DNA of 21,856 nt from JABFXC01 sp035551575 (GCA_035551575.1 DASZNJ010000099.1:1-21856), one strand, 5' to 3'; positions 7,418 through 15,626 are shown, counted from the first letter of the stretch. Translations and numbers: made by a program. The notes: generated by a model not told the origin, from the sequence alone.

Positions 7418-8484
7418 GGTGCGGTGCACTGCCCCGACGGCATCTTCAACATCGCGCCGGGAGGTGTCGGGGTCCCGAAGTTCGGCGAGCCATCGGCGTT
7501 CCAGCCGAACTTCTGCGTCCGGATGACGCGGTTCCACCCCGGGGCCGGGTCGAGCTTGGAGTGATAGACGATCCAGTTCTCGCTCCCGTCCGGCGAGACC
7601 GTGAAGCTCGCGTGACCGACACCGTACACGTCGGAGGTCCCGGTGAAGACCGGCCCGGTCTTCACGACGCTGTCCGGGTTCATCGGGTCGGTGAGCGGCG
7701 CACGCAGGCGAAGCTGCCCGAGCTTGTACGCGGGGAGCCACGACTCGCGCGTCGAGTAGATGATGAAGAGCTGGCCGGCGTTCTCGAGGAATTCCGGTCC
7801 TTCCTGGAGATCGAGCTCGGTGCCGCGCTCCCAGTCCGCCGTTGGCGCGCTGATGTGGACGCGGTTCGTCGCGATCGTCCACGGGTTCGACATCCGCGCC
7901 ATGTACAGGTGCTGCGGCGTCCGGTCGGTGGTCGCGTTGTCGAGCCACCCCGACCACACGGCGTAGAGGGCGCCGTTGATCTCGTGCACCGTCAGGTCGA
8001 TGGCCCACACGTTGTGCGCGCCCGTCGCGACGCTGTCCCCCGTGTAGAGCATCCCGCGATCGGCGTACGCTCCCTGCGGATCGGCGGTCGCCGACTCGAG
8101 CACCCCGGCGCGCTGCTCCGTGAACGGCGGCCCCGACCGGCCTGCGGCGTAGTAGATGTACCACTTGCCGTTGATGAAGTGGAGTTCCGGCGCCCAGACG
8201 TTGGTGCGGTTCCACCCCGTGTCGGGCGGCGTCCAGACGCGCACCCCGTTCTGCTTCGGCTGCGTCAGGCTGCTCGAGCGGTAGACCCAGATCCCGCCGT
8301 TCGCCGATTCGACGGTGTAGTAGCTGCCGTCGTGGCGGATCACCCACGGGTCCGCGCCATAATCGATCGGATTGCTGAAGGTGCAGCCGGCGACGGGCGG
8401 GGGCGGGGGCGGCGCGGCGGTCCCCCCGGAGCAGGCGAGGAGCATGGCGAGCGCGCAGGCGCGGGCGATGACTGGGAATCGCAT
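7414..8484 (-). CDS. GH43-family lipoprotein (exo-arabinofuranosidase-like), copy 1
   Basis: The 356-aa product starts MRFPVIARACALAMLLAC, a short lipoprotein signal with lipobox LLAC (C18), followed by a Pro-rich linker of six prolines. Catalytic acids are D45 in GADPWVIR, D163 in WAIDLTV and E228 in LQEGPEFL. WAPELHFI, YGVGHASFTVSPDG and ENWIVYHS match the exo-1,5-arabinofuranosidase-like GH43 branch, as in its neighbour. ATG 8484 is preferred over in-frame ATGs at 8523 and 8532 because those would put a Pro-rich stretch before the signal. It is a diverged paralogue of the next gene, with the same fold order and the same C-terminal motif (FxWxADGSP), suggesting an old duplication followed by specialisation. 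It probably releases arabinofuranose from oligosaccharides at the membrane surface. Confidence 0.9.
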   Translation of the reverse strand: MRFPVIARACALAMLLACSGGTAAPPPPPPVAGCTFSNPIDYGADPWVIRHDGSYYTVESANGGIWVYRSSSLTQPKQNGVRVWTPPDTGWNRTNVWAPELHFINGKWYIYYAAGRSGPPFTEQRAGVLESATADPQGAYADRGMLYTGDSVATGAHNVWAIDLTVHEINGALYAVWSGWLDNATTDRTPQHLYMARMSNPWTIATNRVHISAPTADWERGTELDLQEGPEFLENAGQLFIIYSTRESWLPAYKLGQLRLRAPLTDPMNPDSVVKTGPVFTGTSDVYGVGHASFTVSPDGSENWIVYHSKLDPAPGWNRVIRTQKFGWNADGSPNFGTPTPPGAMLKMPSGQCTAP

Positions 8485-8539
8485 GGTGTCGATCGGCAGG
8501 GGCGCGCGTGGCGGTGGCGGCATGAGGATCATGATCCGG

Positions 8540-9763
8540 TCAGCGCGGCAGGGAGCCGGTTCCGTAGAACGCGGTGCAGAGCTGTCCGACGTACGCCGTC
8601 GCGACGACGAGCACGCGGGTGCCGTCGGGCGACGGGAGGAGCGACGAGCTGTAATTCGGACAGTAGTTGTCGAAGACGTCGTTGACCCTGAGCGGGGCGG
8701 GCACTTCGGTCCAGGGACCGTCGCCGTTCCCGGTCGTCACCATCAGCGTCGCGCCGCTCCCCGCGACCTGCCGTTCGCCGGCGTCCTCGAGCAGCTGCCC
8801 GATCAGGACCAGCCCCCCGTTCGCGCCGTCCGCCCTCACCGCGACGTTAGGCGCGTGGGCGAAGAAGTGTCCGGCGGTCGAGATGATGCGCGTGCCCGAC
8901 GCACTCGAGTCGCCCCAGCTCGCCCCGTCCGCGGAGCGGCGGAGGTACGTCGCGCAGTTCGCGCCGGCGACGCCGCAGATCTCGTAGGTCATGACGTATC
9001 CGCCGTCAGGCATCCGCCGCACCACCGGCATCCCGGGACGGTGTGCCGGATCATCGCTCGCAACAGTGAGGATCCGCGGGCCCCACGTCGCGCCGCCATC
9101 CGTCGACTCCACGCGCGCCAGCACCTGGCTGTGCGCGGGCTGCAGCGTCTCGTCGCTGTAGTGGCAGACGAGCTGTCCGCTCGCGGTCGTCGAGAACTCG
9201 GGCTCCCACAGCCCGCCCGTGTTCGACGCGTTCGCGCAGCTCGACAGGTAGCTCCACGTCCGCCCGAGATCGGTGCTCTTCCACACGCGAAGCGCCATCC
9301 GGCGCCCGCTCTGGTCCTGCCCGACCGATGCCGCCCAGAGCAGCGTGCCCTCCGCGAGCGCGCCCGCGGCGGCGGGAAGCTCGTACAACGTCGAGCAGCA
9401 GAGGCCATGGGAGCTCTCGTCGCGCACGATGCCGACCGGCGACGTGCTCCACGTCCGGCCGTCGTCGCTGCTCTCGACGATGTGCCCCTCCCCGTATTCC
9501 CCGCCGGGAAAGGTGACGTACGACATGAGGAGCCGACCGTTCGCCGCGCCGTTGTGCGCGAGCCGGATCACTCGCGGATAGAGCGCGGTCTCCCCCGTCA
9601 GGCGCGTCCCGCCCTCCACCGGCGCGCGCTCCGCTGGCGGCGGTGCCGGTCCCGCATTCGATCCGGCACAGGCCACCGTCGCGGCGAGCAGCGACATCGC
9701 GAAGAGCCGCCCGGGCGACCGCCCCGGCTCCAGGTGTTGCATCACGCGGTACATGTCCTCCAT
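8540..9763 (-). CDS. GH93-like exo-arabinanase, sialidase-fold lipoprotein
   Basis: The 407-aa product has a hydrophobic signal ending TVAC (C32; Thr at -3 is not the ideal lipobox). A beta-propeller follows, with four Asp-box repeats near residues 98-105 (SSDDGRTW), 163-170 (STDLGRTW), 220-227 (STDGGATW) and 277-283 (a shorter one). Asp boxes mark the sialidase superfamily. LWEPEF, HYSDE, RPGMPVV and VMTYE look like GH93 exo-1,5-arabinanases, which release arabinobiose, and not like true sialidases: no FRIP-type arginine motif is seen. E187 in WEPEF and E261 in MTYE are candidate catalytic residues, with spacing (74) close to that recalled for the fungal enzyme. ATG 9763 is chosen for the GGGGG tract four bases upstream; ATG 9742 and ATG 9826 are alternatives. 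It sits between susD and two GH43 genes. A BNR-repeat protein of other specificity remains possible. Confidence 0.78.
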   Translation of the reverse strand: MEDMYRVMQHLEPGRSPGRLFAMSLLAATVACAGSNAGPAPPPAERAPVEGGTRLTGETALYPRVIRLAHNGAANGRLLMSYVTFPGGEYGEGHIVESSDDGRTWSTSPVGIVRDESSHGLCCSTLYELPAAAGALAEGTLLWAASVGQDQSGRRMALRVWKSTDLGRTWSYLSSCANASNTGGLWEPEFSTTASGQLVCHYSDETLQPAHSQVLARVESTDGGATWGPRILTVASDDPAHRPGMPVVRRMPDGGYVMTYEICGVAGANCATYLRRSADGASWGDSSASGTRIISTAGHFFAHAPNVAVRADGANGGLVLIGQLLEDAGERQVAGSGATLMVTTGNGDGPWTEVPAPLRVNDVFDNYCPNYSSSLLPSPDGTRVLVVATAYVGQLCTAFYGTGSLPR

Positions 9764-9833
9764 CGAGCCCCCGGTGAACGAGGCCCGCGACGCCATCGAG
9801 AACGATGACGCGCGGGCTCCGCTCACCGCGAGA

Positions 9834-11300
9834 TCAATATCCGGGGTTCTGCCTGATGTTCGGGTTGAGGTTGATCTCGCTCGTCGGGATCGGGAGGTAC
9901 TCCGACTTGCCCGGGACGAAGAAGTTGAACTCGTCGTCGTGCGTGATCAGCGTTGCCTTGTCGAGCAGGTTCTGGCGGCGCAGGTCGAGCCAGCGCGAGC
10001 CTTCGAGCCCGAACTCGAGCAGTCGCTGGTGCAGGATCTCGGCCCGCATCTGCGCCTGCGTCATCCCCGCCGGGAGCCGGGCGAGCCCGGCGCGGACACG
10101 CACGCTGTCCACGAGCGGCTTCGCCTGCGCCGTCTGGTTCTGTTCGTTCAGCGCCTCGGCCTGCATCAGCAGGATGTCGGCAAAGCGGAGGACGCGATAG
10201 TTGATCGGCGCATCCCAGTCCTGGTCGGCCGGGATGTAGTACTCGCCATACTTCTTGAAGAAGATCTCCGTGCTCGTCGGGCCATAGCGCTGCGCGAAGG
10301 TCTTGCCGTAGACGTCGGTGCTCCCCTGGTGGAAGAGCGTCACGTCGCGGCGCACGTCCGGCCCGCCAAGCGTGTCAGGCTCGAGGTTGAACTGGTCGTA
10401 GTACCACTGCCGCGCCTTGAGGTCGCAGAACGACGGCCCGCACGGACCGATCAGCTTCGCGATGTTCAGCCCACGCACGCCTAACGGCAGCTGCGACCGG
10501 TCGCCGAACTGGATCTCGAACAGCGACTCGGCGTTGTTCTCCTGCATGCTGGTGAAGTTGTCGGCGTAGTTGGCGATCAGCCTGTAGCGGCCCGACGAGA
10601 TCACCGGCGCGAGTGCCGCCGATGCCGCCGCCCACTTCCGCTGCTGGAGCAGGACCTTGCCGAGCAGCCCCTGCGCCGCGCCCGACGTCGCACGCCCGAC
10701 ATCGGCCCCGCTGTACGACGCCGGCAGCGCCGGAATCGCCGCCGTCAGGTCAGCCTCGATCTGCGCCCACACCGCCGCGTCCCCGGCGCTCTTCGGCCGG
10801 TCGCCCGGCTCCGACGCCGTCAGCTGGAGCGGGATGTTTCCGCCGTAGTAGTTCTCGAGGTTGAAGTACATCAGCGCGCGGATGAACCTCGCCTCGCCGA
10901 CGATCCTGTTGCGCAGCGTCGCGTCCATCGCGATCCCCGGCACGTTGGCGATCACCTGGTTCGCGCGGAAGATCGTCTGGTAGTGGTGGATCCAGATCTC
11001 GCGGTTCACCTCGAAGTCGTAGCTGCCGAGCGTGAACTTGTTGAAGTTCTGGAGGTCGGTCCACGGGCTGGTGCTGAACGAGTTGTCGGAACGCCCGTCG
11101 AGCGCGAAGCCGATCCACCGCCCATACACCCCGTTGTTCATCATCCCGTTGTAGGCGGCGTTGACCCCGAGCGTCGCGTCGTTCGCCGTCTTCCAGAACG
11201 TCTGCGCGCTCGGCGAGTTGGGGTTGGTGACGTTGAGGTCCGTGCATCCCGCCGCCACCGCTCCGAGAAGCAGGGCCGGGACGAGGTTGCGAAATCGCAT
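9834..11300 (-). CDS. susD: SusD/RagB-family outer-membrane glycan-binding lipoprotein
   Basis: The 488-aa product begins MRFRNLVPALLLGAVAAGC, with lipobox AAGC (C19), followed by DLNVTNPNSP and FWKTANDA, the usual SusD N-terminus. TPR-like helices follow, including the segment ARFIRALMYFNLENYYG. The C-terminal part carries RFADILLMQAEALNE, LEFGLEGSRWLDLRR and YLPIPTSEINLNPNI, all classic for RagB/SusD. The protein caps the SusC channel and captures oligosaccharide. It starts 44 bp after susC, the standard order. ATG 11300 is selected for the lipoprotein signal; an in-frame ATG at 11336 would add 12 residues. No strong Shine-Dalgarno is seen. Ligand cannot be read, but context suggests arabinan fragments. 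Confidence 0.95.
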   Translation of the reverse strand: MRFRNLVPALLLGAVAAGCTDLNVTNPNSPSAQTFWKTANDATLGVNAAYNGMMNNGVYGRWIGFALDGRSDNSFSTSPWTDLQNFNKFTLGSYDFEVNREIWIHHYQTIFRANQVIANVPGIAMDATLRNRIVGEARFIRALMYFNLENYYGGNIPLQLTASEPGDRPKSAGDAAVWAQIEADLTAAIPALPASYSGADVGRATSGAAQGLLGKVLLQQRKWAAASAALAPVISSGRYRLIANYADNFTSMQENNAESLFEIQFGDRSQLPLGVRGLNIAKLIGPCGPSFCDLKARQWYYDQFNLEPDTLGGPDVRRDVTLFHQGSTDVYGKTFAQRYGPTSTEIFFKKYGEYYIPADQDWDAPINYRVLRFADILLMQAEALNEQNQTAQAKPLVDSVRVRAGLARLPAGMTQAQMRAEILHQRLLEFGLEGSRWLDLRRQNLLDKATLITHDDEFNFFVPGKSEYLPIPTSEINLNPNIRQNPGY

Positions 11301-11344
11301 GGCGATGTGTGGTCGCGAGTGATTGAGTGTCGGCATGGGCGCGC

Positions 11345-14300
11345 TCACAGCGAGAGGTCGATGCCGAACGACACGGTGCGAACGTTCGGGTAGATGTATC
11401 CGTCGTCGACGCCGCGGGAGAGCGGATCGCCGAAACCGAGCGCCTCCGGGTCCCAGTTCGTGAAGCTCGTGAAGGTGTGCAGGTTCTGCACGTTCACGTA
11501 GACGCGCGGGCTGAACCCCTGGGTGCCGACGCGCTGGAGATACCGGGCCGGGATTCGAAAGCCGACCTGGATGTTCTGGATCTTCACGTAGTCGCCGTTC
11601 TCGAGCCAGCGTGAGGAAACCGGGTCCGCGTTCGCGGCACCAGCGGCCCCGAACACGGCGCGGGGAGTGGTGTTGCTGTGGTTCTGCGGCGTCCACGGGC
11701 GGAGGTCGGCGCGGTAGTTCCCGAGATCGTCCATGCGGTCGGTCCAGAAGCGCGGGACGTTGAAGATCTTCGCGCCCCACGAGCCGCGCAGGTTCACGCC
11801 GAAGTCGAGCGCGGCGTATGACGAGTTGAGGAACAGGCCCCCGGTCAGCTTCGGGATCCCGCTGCCGGCGTTGTAGCGATCCTGGTCGTTGATGATGCCG
11901 TCACCATTGAGGTCGGCGTACTTCACGTCGCCAGCCCGGGCGCCGGGCTGGGCGCTCGCCGCGGCCTCCGCGTCGCTCTGGAAGATCCCGACCATCTTCT
12001 TCACGTAGAACTCACCGACCGGGCCGCCGACCGCGGTGCGGGAAACGCCCCACGGACCGGCGAAGATCGGCTGGTTGCCGTTGCCGAGCCGGAGGACGCG
12101 GTTCTTCAGCGTCGCGACGTTGGCGTTCGTGTTCAGCTTGAACTTGCCCCTCTCGAGCACGTGGGTCGCGCTCAGCTCCACCCCCGCGTTGCGGATCGCG
12201 CCGGCGTTGACCACCGGGCTCCCCTCCGCGCCAAGGCTCCACGGGATCGGCGCGCTGACGAGCAGCCCGTCCGAGGTGCGGACGTAGTAGTCCGCCGAGA
12301 AGGTCAGGGTGCGGCCGAGCGTCTCGATGTCGAGCCCGAGGTTCGACTCGCGGTTGTTCTGCCACTTGATGTACGGGTTCGCCAGCACCAGCTGCGTCGC
12401 GCCCGGCGAGACCTGCCCGCCGAAGATGTAGTTCCGGTTCGAGGTGATCGGCGCCGTGTACTGGAAGTCGCCGATGTCCTGGTTGCCTAACGATCCCATG
12501 CTCGCCCGCAGCTTGACCAGGTCGGCGGCGCCGGCGACGGGAAGCGCCTTGAAGAACGGTTCCTCGCTCAGCACCCAGCCGACCGAGCCGGCGGCGAAGT
12601 TTCCGTAGCGGTTGGCCGGCCCGAACCGCGACGACCCGTCGCGACGCCCGCTCAGCGTCAGCAGGTAGCGGTCGCGGAAGGAGTACGAGCCGCGAACGAG
12701 CATCCCGATCAGCCGGTTCGGGACGAGGAAGCCGCTGTTGTTCTGCCCTGCCGTCAGCCCCGCGTTGATCTCGCGCAGCGACTCGTTGCTGAAACCCTCG
12801 CGGTAGGCCTGCACCCGCGCGAAATCGGTGCGCTGCTCCGTGTAGCCGACGACCGCGTTCACCTTGTGATCGGCACCGCGGAACTGGTCGTCGAAGGTGA
12901 GGAGGTTCTCGAAGAGGAGCGCGGTCGTCCCGTCGCGGCGGTCGGTCAGCCGCGCCACCGGGTTCGGGCTGCGGTAGCGGAGCTGCGCGATCCCGTTCCA
13001 GTTCGTCCCCTGAAAGTCGTTGTAGTTCGCCCCGAGGTTGAAGCGGTAGTGCAGGTTGGGGAGGATCGTCGCCTGCGCGTACGCTGTTCCGATCACCTGG
13101 TTCGAGACGTAGCGATTCTCGTTCTGCTCGAGAAGCCCGACCGGATTGCTGCCGAACGTCGGGTTCGCGTCGCTCCCGTAGCCGTAGCCGCTCGGGTTCC
13201 CCGGGTCGCGCACGGGAATCGTCGGCACCATCCGCAGCGCGTCGACGAGGGGGAATCCATTGAGCGACCGCCGGTTCGAGTGCGAGAGCGCGACCGCCTC
13301 GCCGAAGAGCAGCCGGCTGCGCCGCAGCTCCGAGTTGATGCGGAAGTTGTAGCGGCGGAAGCCGGTGGTGATCACTGTGCCCGTCTGGTCGGTGAAGCCG
13401 CCGCCGAGGAGGTAGCTCGCCGTCGGCGTCCCGCCGGAAACCTGCAGGTTGTGATTCTGGATCGCCCCGGTCTGGAAGAGCGCCGACTGCCAGTCGGTGT
13501 TCACCGTCGGGTTGATCGCCCCCGCCGGCACCGGCATTCCCGCATTCGTGTATGCCTGGCGCGTGATCTCCGCCCACTGGGTGGAGTTCATCATGTCGAT
13601 GCGCTTCGGGATGTCCTGGTAGCCGTAGTACGAACGGAGCTCGACCCGGTTTGCCCCCTGGCGCCCGCGCTTCGTCTTGATGACGATGACGCCGTTGGCC
13701 GCCTGCGCGCCGTACTGCGCCGCCGCCGATGCATCCTTGAGGATCTCGATCGACTCGATATCCTGCGGGTCGATGTTGGTGTTCTCGCCAAGGTACATCC
13801 CGTCGACGACGTAGAGCGGTGTGATGTTGCCGAGGAAGCTCTGCCCGCGAATGGAGATCTGCGCGGCGCGGCCCGGCTCGCCGGACGTCGTCACCTGGAC
13901 GCCGGCGACGCGCCCGTGGAGCGCGTCCTCGATCGTCGTCACCTTCTGGTCGGCGATGTCGGCCGCGCTGACCGTCGCAACGGCGTCCGACACCGTGGCC
14001 CGGCTCTGCGTCGTGTAGCCGACGGAGACGACCTCGGAGAGCGCGGCCGCCACCGCCTGGAGCTGGAAGTTCGCGGTCCCGCCCTGGCCGGCGATCACCG
14101 TGACGTTGCGCGTCTGCGGCGCGTAGCCGATGCGCTGCGCGCGCACGGTATACGTGCCGGCGGTGAGCCCGGCGATCGCGAACCGCCCGTCGGCGCCGGA
14201 CATTGCGCCGAGCTGCGTACCGTTGACGCTCACGCGCACGTCGGCGAGCGGCACGCCGCCCTCGGCGCTCACCGTGCCGGTGATGCGTTCGGCTCCCCCC

Positions 14301-14413
14301 TGCGCGCGGAGGGGATTGTGGACGGCGCCGAGCGCCGTCGCGACGCAGGCGAACGTCAGGGCGGCGAGGAGCCGACTGATCGGACGTCCCTGTCGAATGG
14401 GTGTAGTGCTCAA
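11345..14413 (-). CDS. susC: SusC/RagA-family TonB-dependent outer-membrane transporter
   Basis: The 1022-aa product has a signal peptide (about 1-38, ending LRAQ), a carboxypeptidase-regulatory-like Ig domain (about 43-120, ITGTVSAEGG to the end of GYAPQTRNVTV), and a TonB plug (about 137-250, with ISIRGQSFLGN, YVVDGMYLG and SIEILKDASAAAQYGAQAANG). A long 22-strand barrel follows, ending in a C-terminal aromatic strand (VSFGIDLSL). LKDASAAAQYG is the SusC hallmark. KYADLNGDGIINDQDR in the barrel is the common acidic loop of the family. The start is TTG at 14413: it is preceded at seven bases by GGAGG, and no ATG or GTG gives a proper signal peptide. It is the energy-dependent importer of the locus, working with SusD. 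Confidence 0.96.
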   Translation of the reverse strand: MSTTPIRQGRPISRLLAALTFACVATALGAVHNPLRAQGGAERITGTVSAEGGVPLADVRVSVNGTQLGAMSGADGRFAIAGLTAGTYTVRAQRIGYAPQTRNVTVIAGQGGTANFQLQAVAAALSEVVSVGYTTQSRATVSDAVATVSAADIADQKVTTIEDALHGRVAGVQVTTSGEPGRAAQISIRGQSFLGNITPLYVVDGMYLGENTNIDPQDIESIEILKDASAAAQYGAQAANGVIVIKTKRGRQGANRVELRSYYGYQDIPKRIDMMNSTQWAEITRQAYTNAGMPVPAGAINPTVNTDWQSALFQTGAIQNHNLQVSGGTPTASYLLGGGFTDQTGTVITTGFRRYNFRINSELRRSRLLFGEAVALSHSNRRSLNGFPLVDALRMVPTIPVRDPGNPSGYGYGSDANPTFGSNPVGLLEQNENRYVSNQVIGTAYAQATILPNLHYRFNLGANYNDFQGTNWNGIAQLRYRSPNPVARLTDRRDGTTALLFENLLTFDDQFRGADHKVNAVVGYTEQRTDFARVQAYREGFSNESLREINAGLTAGQNNSGFLVPNRLIGMLVRGSYSFRDRYLLTLSGRRDGSSRFGPANRYGNFAAGSVGWVLSEEPFFKALPVAGAADLVKLRASMGSLGNQDIGDFQYTAPITSNRNYIFGGQVSPGATQLVLANPYIKWQNNRESNLGLDIETLGRTLTFSADYYVRTSDGLLVSAPIPWSLGAEGSPVVNAGAIRNAGVELSATHVLERGKFKLNTNANVATLKNRVLRLGNGNQPIFAGPWGVSRTAVGGPVGEFYVKKMVGIFQSDAEAAASAQPGARAGDVKYADLNGDGIINDQDRYNAGSGIPKLTGGLFLNSSYAALDFGVNLRGSWGAKIFNVPRFWTDRMDDLGNYRADLRPWTPQNHSNTTPRAVFGAAGAANADPVSSRWLENGDYVKIQNIQVGFRIPARYLQRVGTQGFSPRVYVNVQNLHTFTSFTNWDPEALGFGDPLSRGVDDGYIYPNVRTVSFGIDLSL

Positions 14414-14420
14414 GGTACGA

Positions 14421-14432
14421 CCTCCGCGGAGG
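14421..14432 (-). promoter_or_regulatory. susC Shine-Dalgarno inside a perfect palindrome
   Basis: The 12-bp palindrome CCTCCGCGGAGG lies seven bases before the TTG start. Its 3' half on the mRNA is the GGAGG ribosome-binding site and its 5' half is CCTCC. The mRNA could fold into a 4-bp hairpin (CCTC/GAGG) with a CGCG loop that hides the site. This site decides the TTG start. The rest of the 85-bp lacI-susC gap contains one lone CGAACG half-site (14484-14489) and no clear terminator. Confidence 0.6.
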
Positions 14433-14498
14433 ACCGGGATGAGCTCGATCGCGACGCGACGAGCGGTTGTTGGACAGCGTGAACGAACGGAGACAGCA

Positions 14499-15593
14499 TC
14501 AGGCGGAGTGGCGCGCGGCGCGCGGCGGCGGCCGCTCGCGCGGCGCGGTCGGCAGCCGGTCGGGCGGCGCCGTCGACCCCCGCACCACCAGCTCCGCATC
14601 GAGGAACACCTTCTTCGGCCGCGCCACTTCCTTCGACTCCACCTGCCGGATCAGCATCTGCGTCGCGAGCCGCCCCATGTCCGTCTTCGGGATCCGCACC
14701 GTCGTCAGCGGGAGCGGCAGGTACGGCAGGAGGTTGATGTCGTCGAACCCGACCACCGACACGTCCTCCGGCACCCGCAGCCCGAGCTCGGACAGCGCGC
14801 GGCAGAGCCCGAGCGCGACGAGGTCGTTGTAGCAGGTGATCGCCGTCGGGCGCGTCGCCTTCGACCGGGCGCGGAAGAACTCGAGCCCGCAGCGATACCC
14901 GTCCTCGAGGTGCGCCCCGGCGACGACGACGTCGTCCTCGGTGAAGATCAGCCGCGACGCGCTGCAGGCGCGACGGACCCCGTCGACGCGCTGCATGCTG
15001 TGCGTCGAGTAGGCGGGGCCCGCGAAGTGGGCAATCCGCGTGTGCCCCTGCGCGATCAGGTGCGCCACCGCGAGCCGCGACCCCTCGACGTTGTCGACGT
15101 CGACCAGGCTCGCCTGGACCCCGCGCACCTCCTCGAGGAGGACGAAGGGAAAGTTGCGCCGCTTCAGCTCGAACAGGTGCGAGAGGTCGGTGTGCTCGTC
15201 GAGCACGGGGGTGACCATCAGCCCGTCGACGTCCTTCGCCTGCAGGAGGTCGACCGCCCGCCGCTCCGCCTCGTAGTCGCCCTCCGAGCTGACGACGAGC
15301 AGCGTGTAGCCCCCGGTCTGCGCTTCCTTCCGCGCCGCGGCGATGATCTCGCCGTAGTACGGGTTGTCGATCTCCTTGATGACGAGCGCGACGCAGCGCC
15401 CCTGGCGCACCTTCGCCGCACCCGCGACCGGTGCCCGCCGGTAGTTCAGTGCGTCGATCGCCGCCCGCACCCGGTCGCGTGTCGCATCGGCGACGGGCCC
15501 GGAGTCGTTGATGACCGCCGACACCGTCGCCTTGGAGACCCCGGCCCGCTTCGCGACGTCGGTGATCGAGGGACGCTTGCCGGTGCTCGCCAG
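14499..15593 (-). CDS. LacI-family transcriptional regulator with CTG start codon
   Basis: The 364-aa regulator has an N-terminal helix-turn-helix (residues about 9-30, SITDVAKRAGVSKATVSAV) and a periplasmic-binding-protein-like effector domain (about 58-335, with LVIKEIDNPYYGEII, GLMVTPVLDE, ITCYNDLVALGL and DVSVVGFDDINLLPYL). The frame is open from an upstream TAG, and between that TAG and the HTH there is no ATG, GTG or TTG. A GGAGG at 15599-15603 stands five bases before CTG 15593, which would give MASTGKRPSITDVA, the normal family beginning. The first canonical codon, GTG 15524, would remove most of the HTH. The hinge motif ending in A-R-S-L in relatives reads AGAA here, with Ala where the intercalating Leu is expected. 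It precedes susC by 85 bp and probably represses its own operon until an arabinan sugar binds. Confidence 0.88.
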   Translation of the reverse strand: MASTGKRPSITDVAKRAGVSKATVSAVINDSGPVADATRDRVRAAIDALNYRRAPVAGAAKVRQGRCVALVIKEIDNPYYGEIIAAARKEAQTGGYTLLVVSSEGDYEAERRAVDLLQAKDVDGLMVTPVLDEHTDLSHLFELKRRNFPFVLLEEVRGVQASLVDVDNVEGSRLAVAHLIAQGHTRIAHFAGPAYSTHSMQRVDGVRRACSASRLIFTEDDVVVAGAHLEDGYRCGLEFFRARSKATRPTAITCYNDLVALGLCRALSELGLRVPEDVSVVGFDDINLLPYLPLPLTTVRIPKTDMGRLATQMLIRQVESKEVARPKKVFLDAELVVRGSTAPPDRLPTAPRERPPPRAARHSA

Positions 15594-15598
15594 GGTGG

Positions 15599-15603
15599 CC
15601 TCC
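15599..15603 (-). promoter_or_regulatory. Ribosome-binding site deciding the CTG start of the LacI gene
   Basis: GGAGG on the minus strand, five bases upstream of CTG 15593. No other purine-rich site lies before an in-frame start in this region, so it is the main argument for the non-canonical start. Confidence 0.6.
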
Positions 15604-15610
15604 GGGGGTG

Positions 15611-15626
15611 GGAGTCGAACGACTCC
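15611..15626. promoter_or_regulatory. Perfect inverted repeat overlapping the operator region
   Basis: GGAGTCG and CGACTCC surround a 2-bp AA centre, and the repeat overlaps the left part of the CGAACG array. It could be a second protein-binding dyad or, in the lacI leader RNA, a hairpin next to the ribosome-binding site. Confidence 0.45.

Noticed and set aside
8540..9763. True sialidase (GH33) call
   Set aside because: Asp boxes occur in several propeller families. No FRIP motif or arginine triad was seen, and the neighbours degrade arabinan.
12866..14482. 538-codon + strand open frame opposite susC
   Set aside because: Composition is typical of an antisense GC-rich frame, with no hydrophobic core pattern. 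SusC motifs on the minus strand are unambiguous.
14414..14498. Terminator or second full operator between lacI and susC
   Set aside because: Only a lone CGAACG half-site and the ribosome-binding-site palindrome are seen; no hairpin with a U-tract.
14499..15524. Shorter LacI product starting at GTG 15524
   Set aside because: It would lack most of the helix-turn-helix that is encoded in frame just upstream, behind a good ribosome-binding site.
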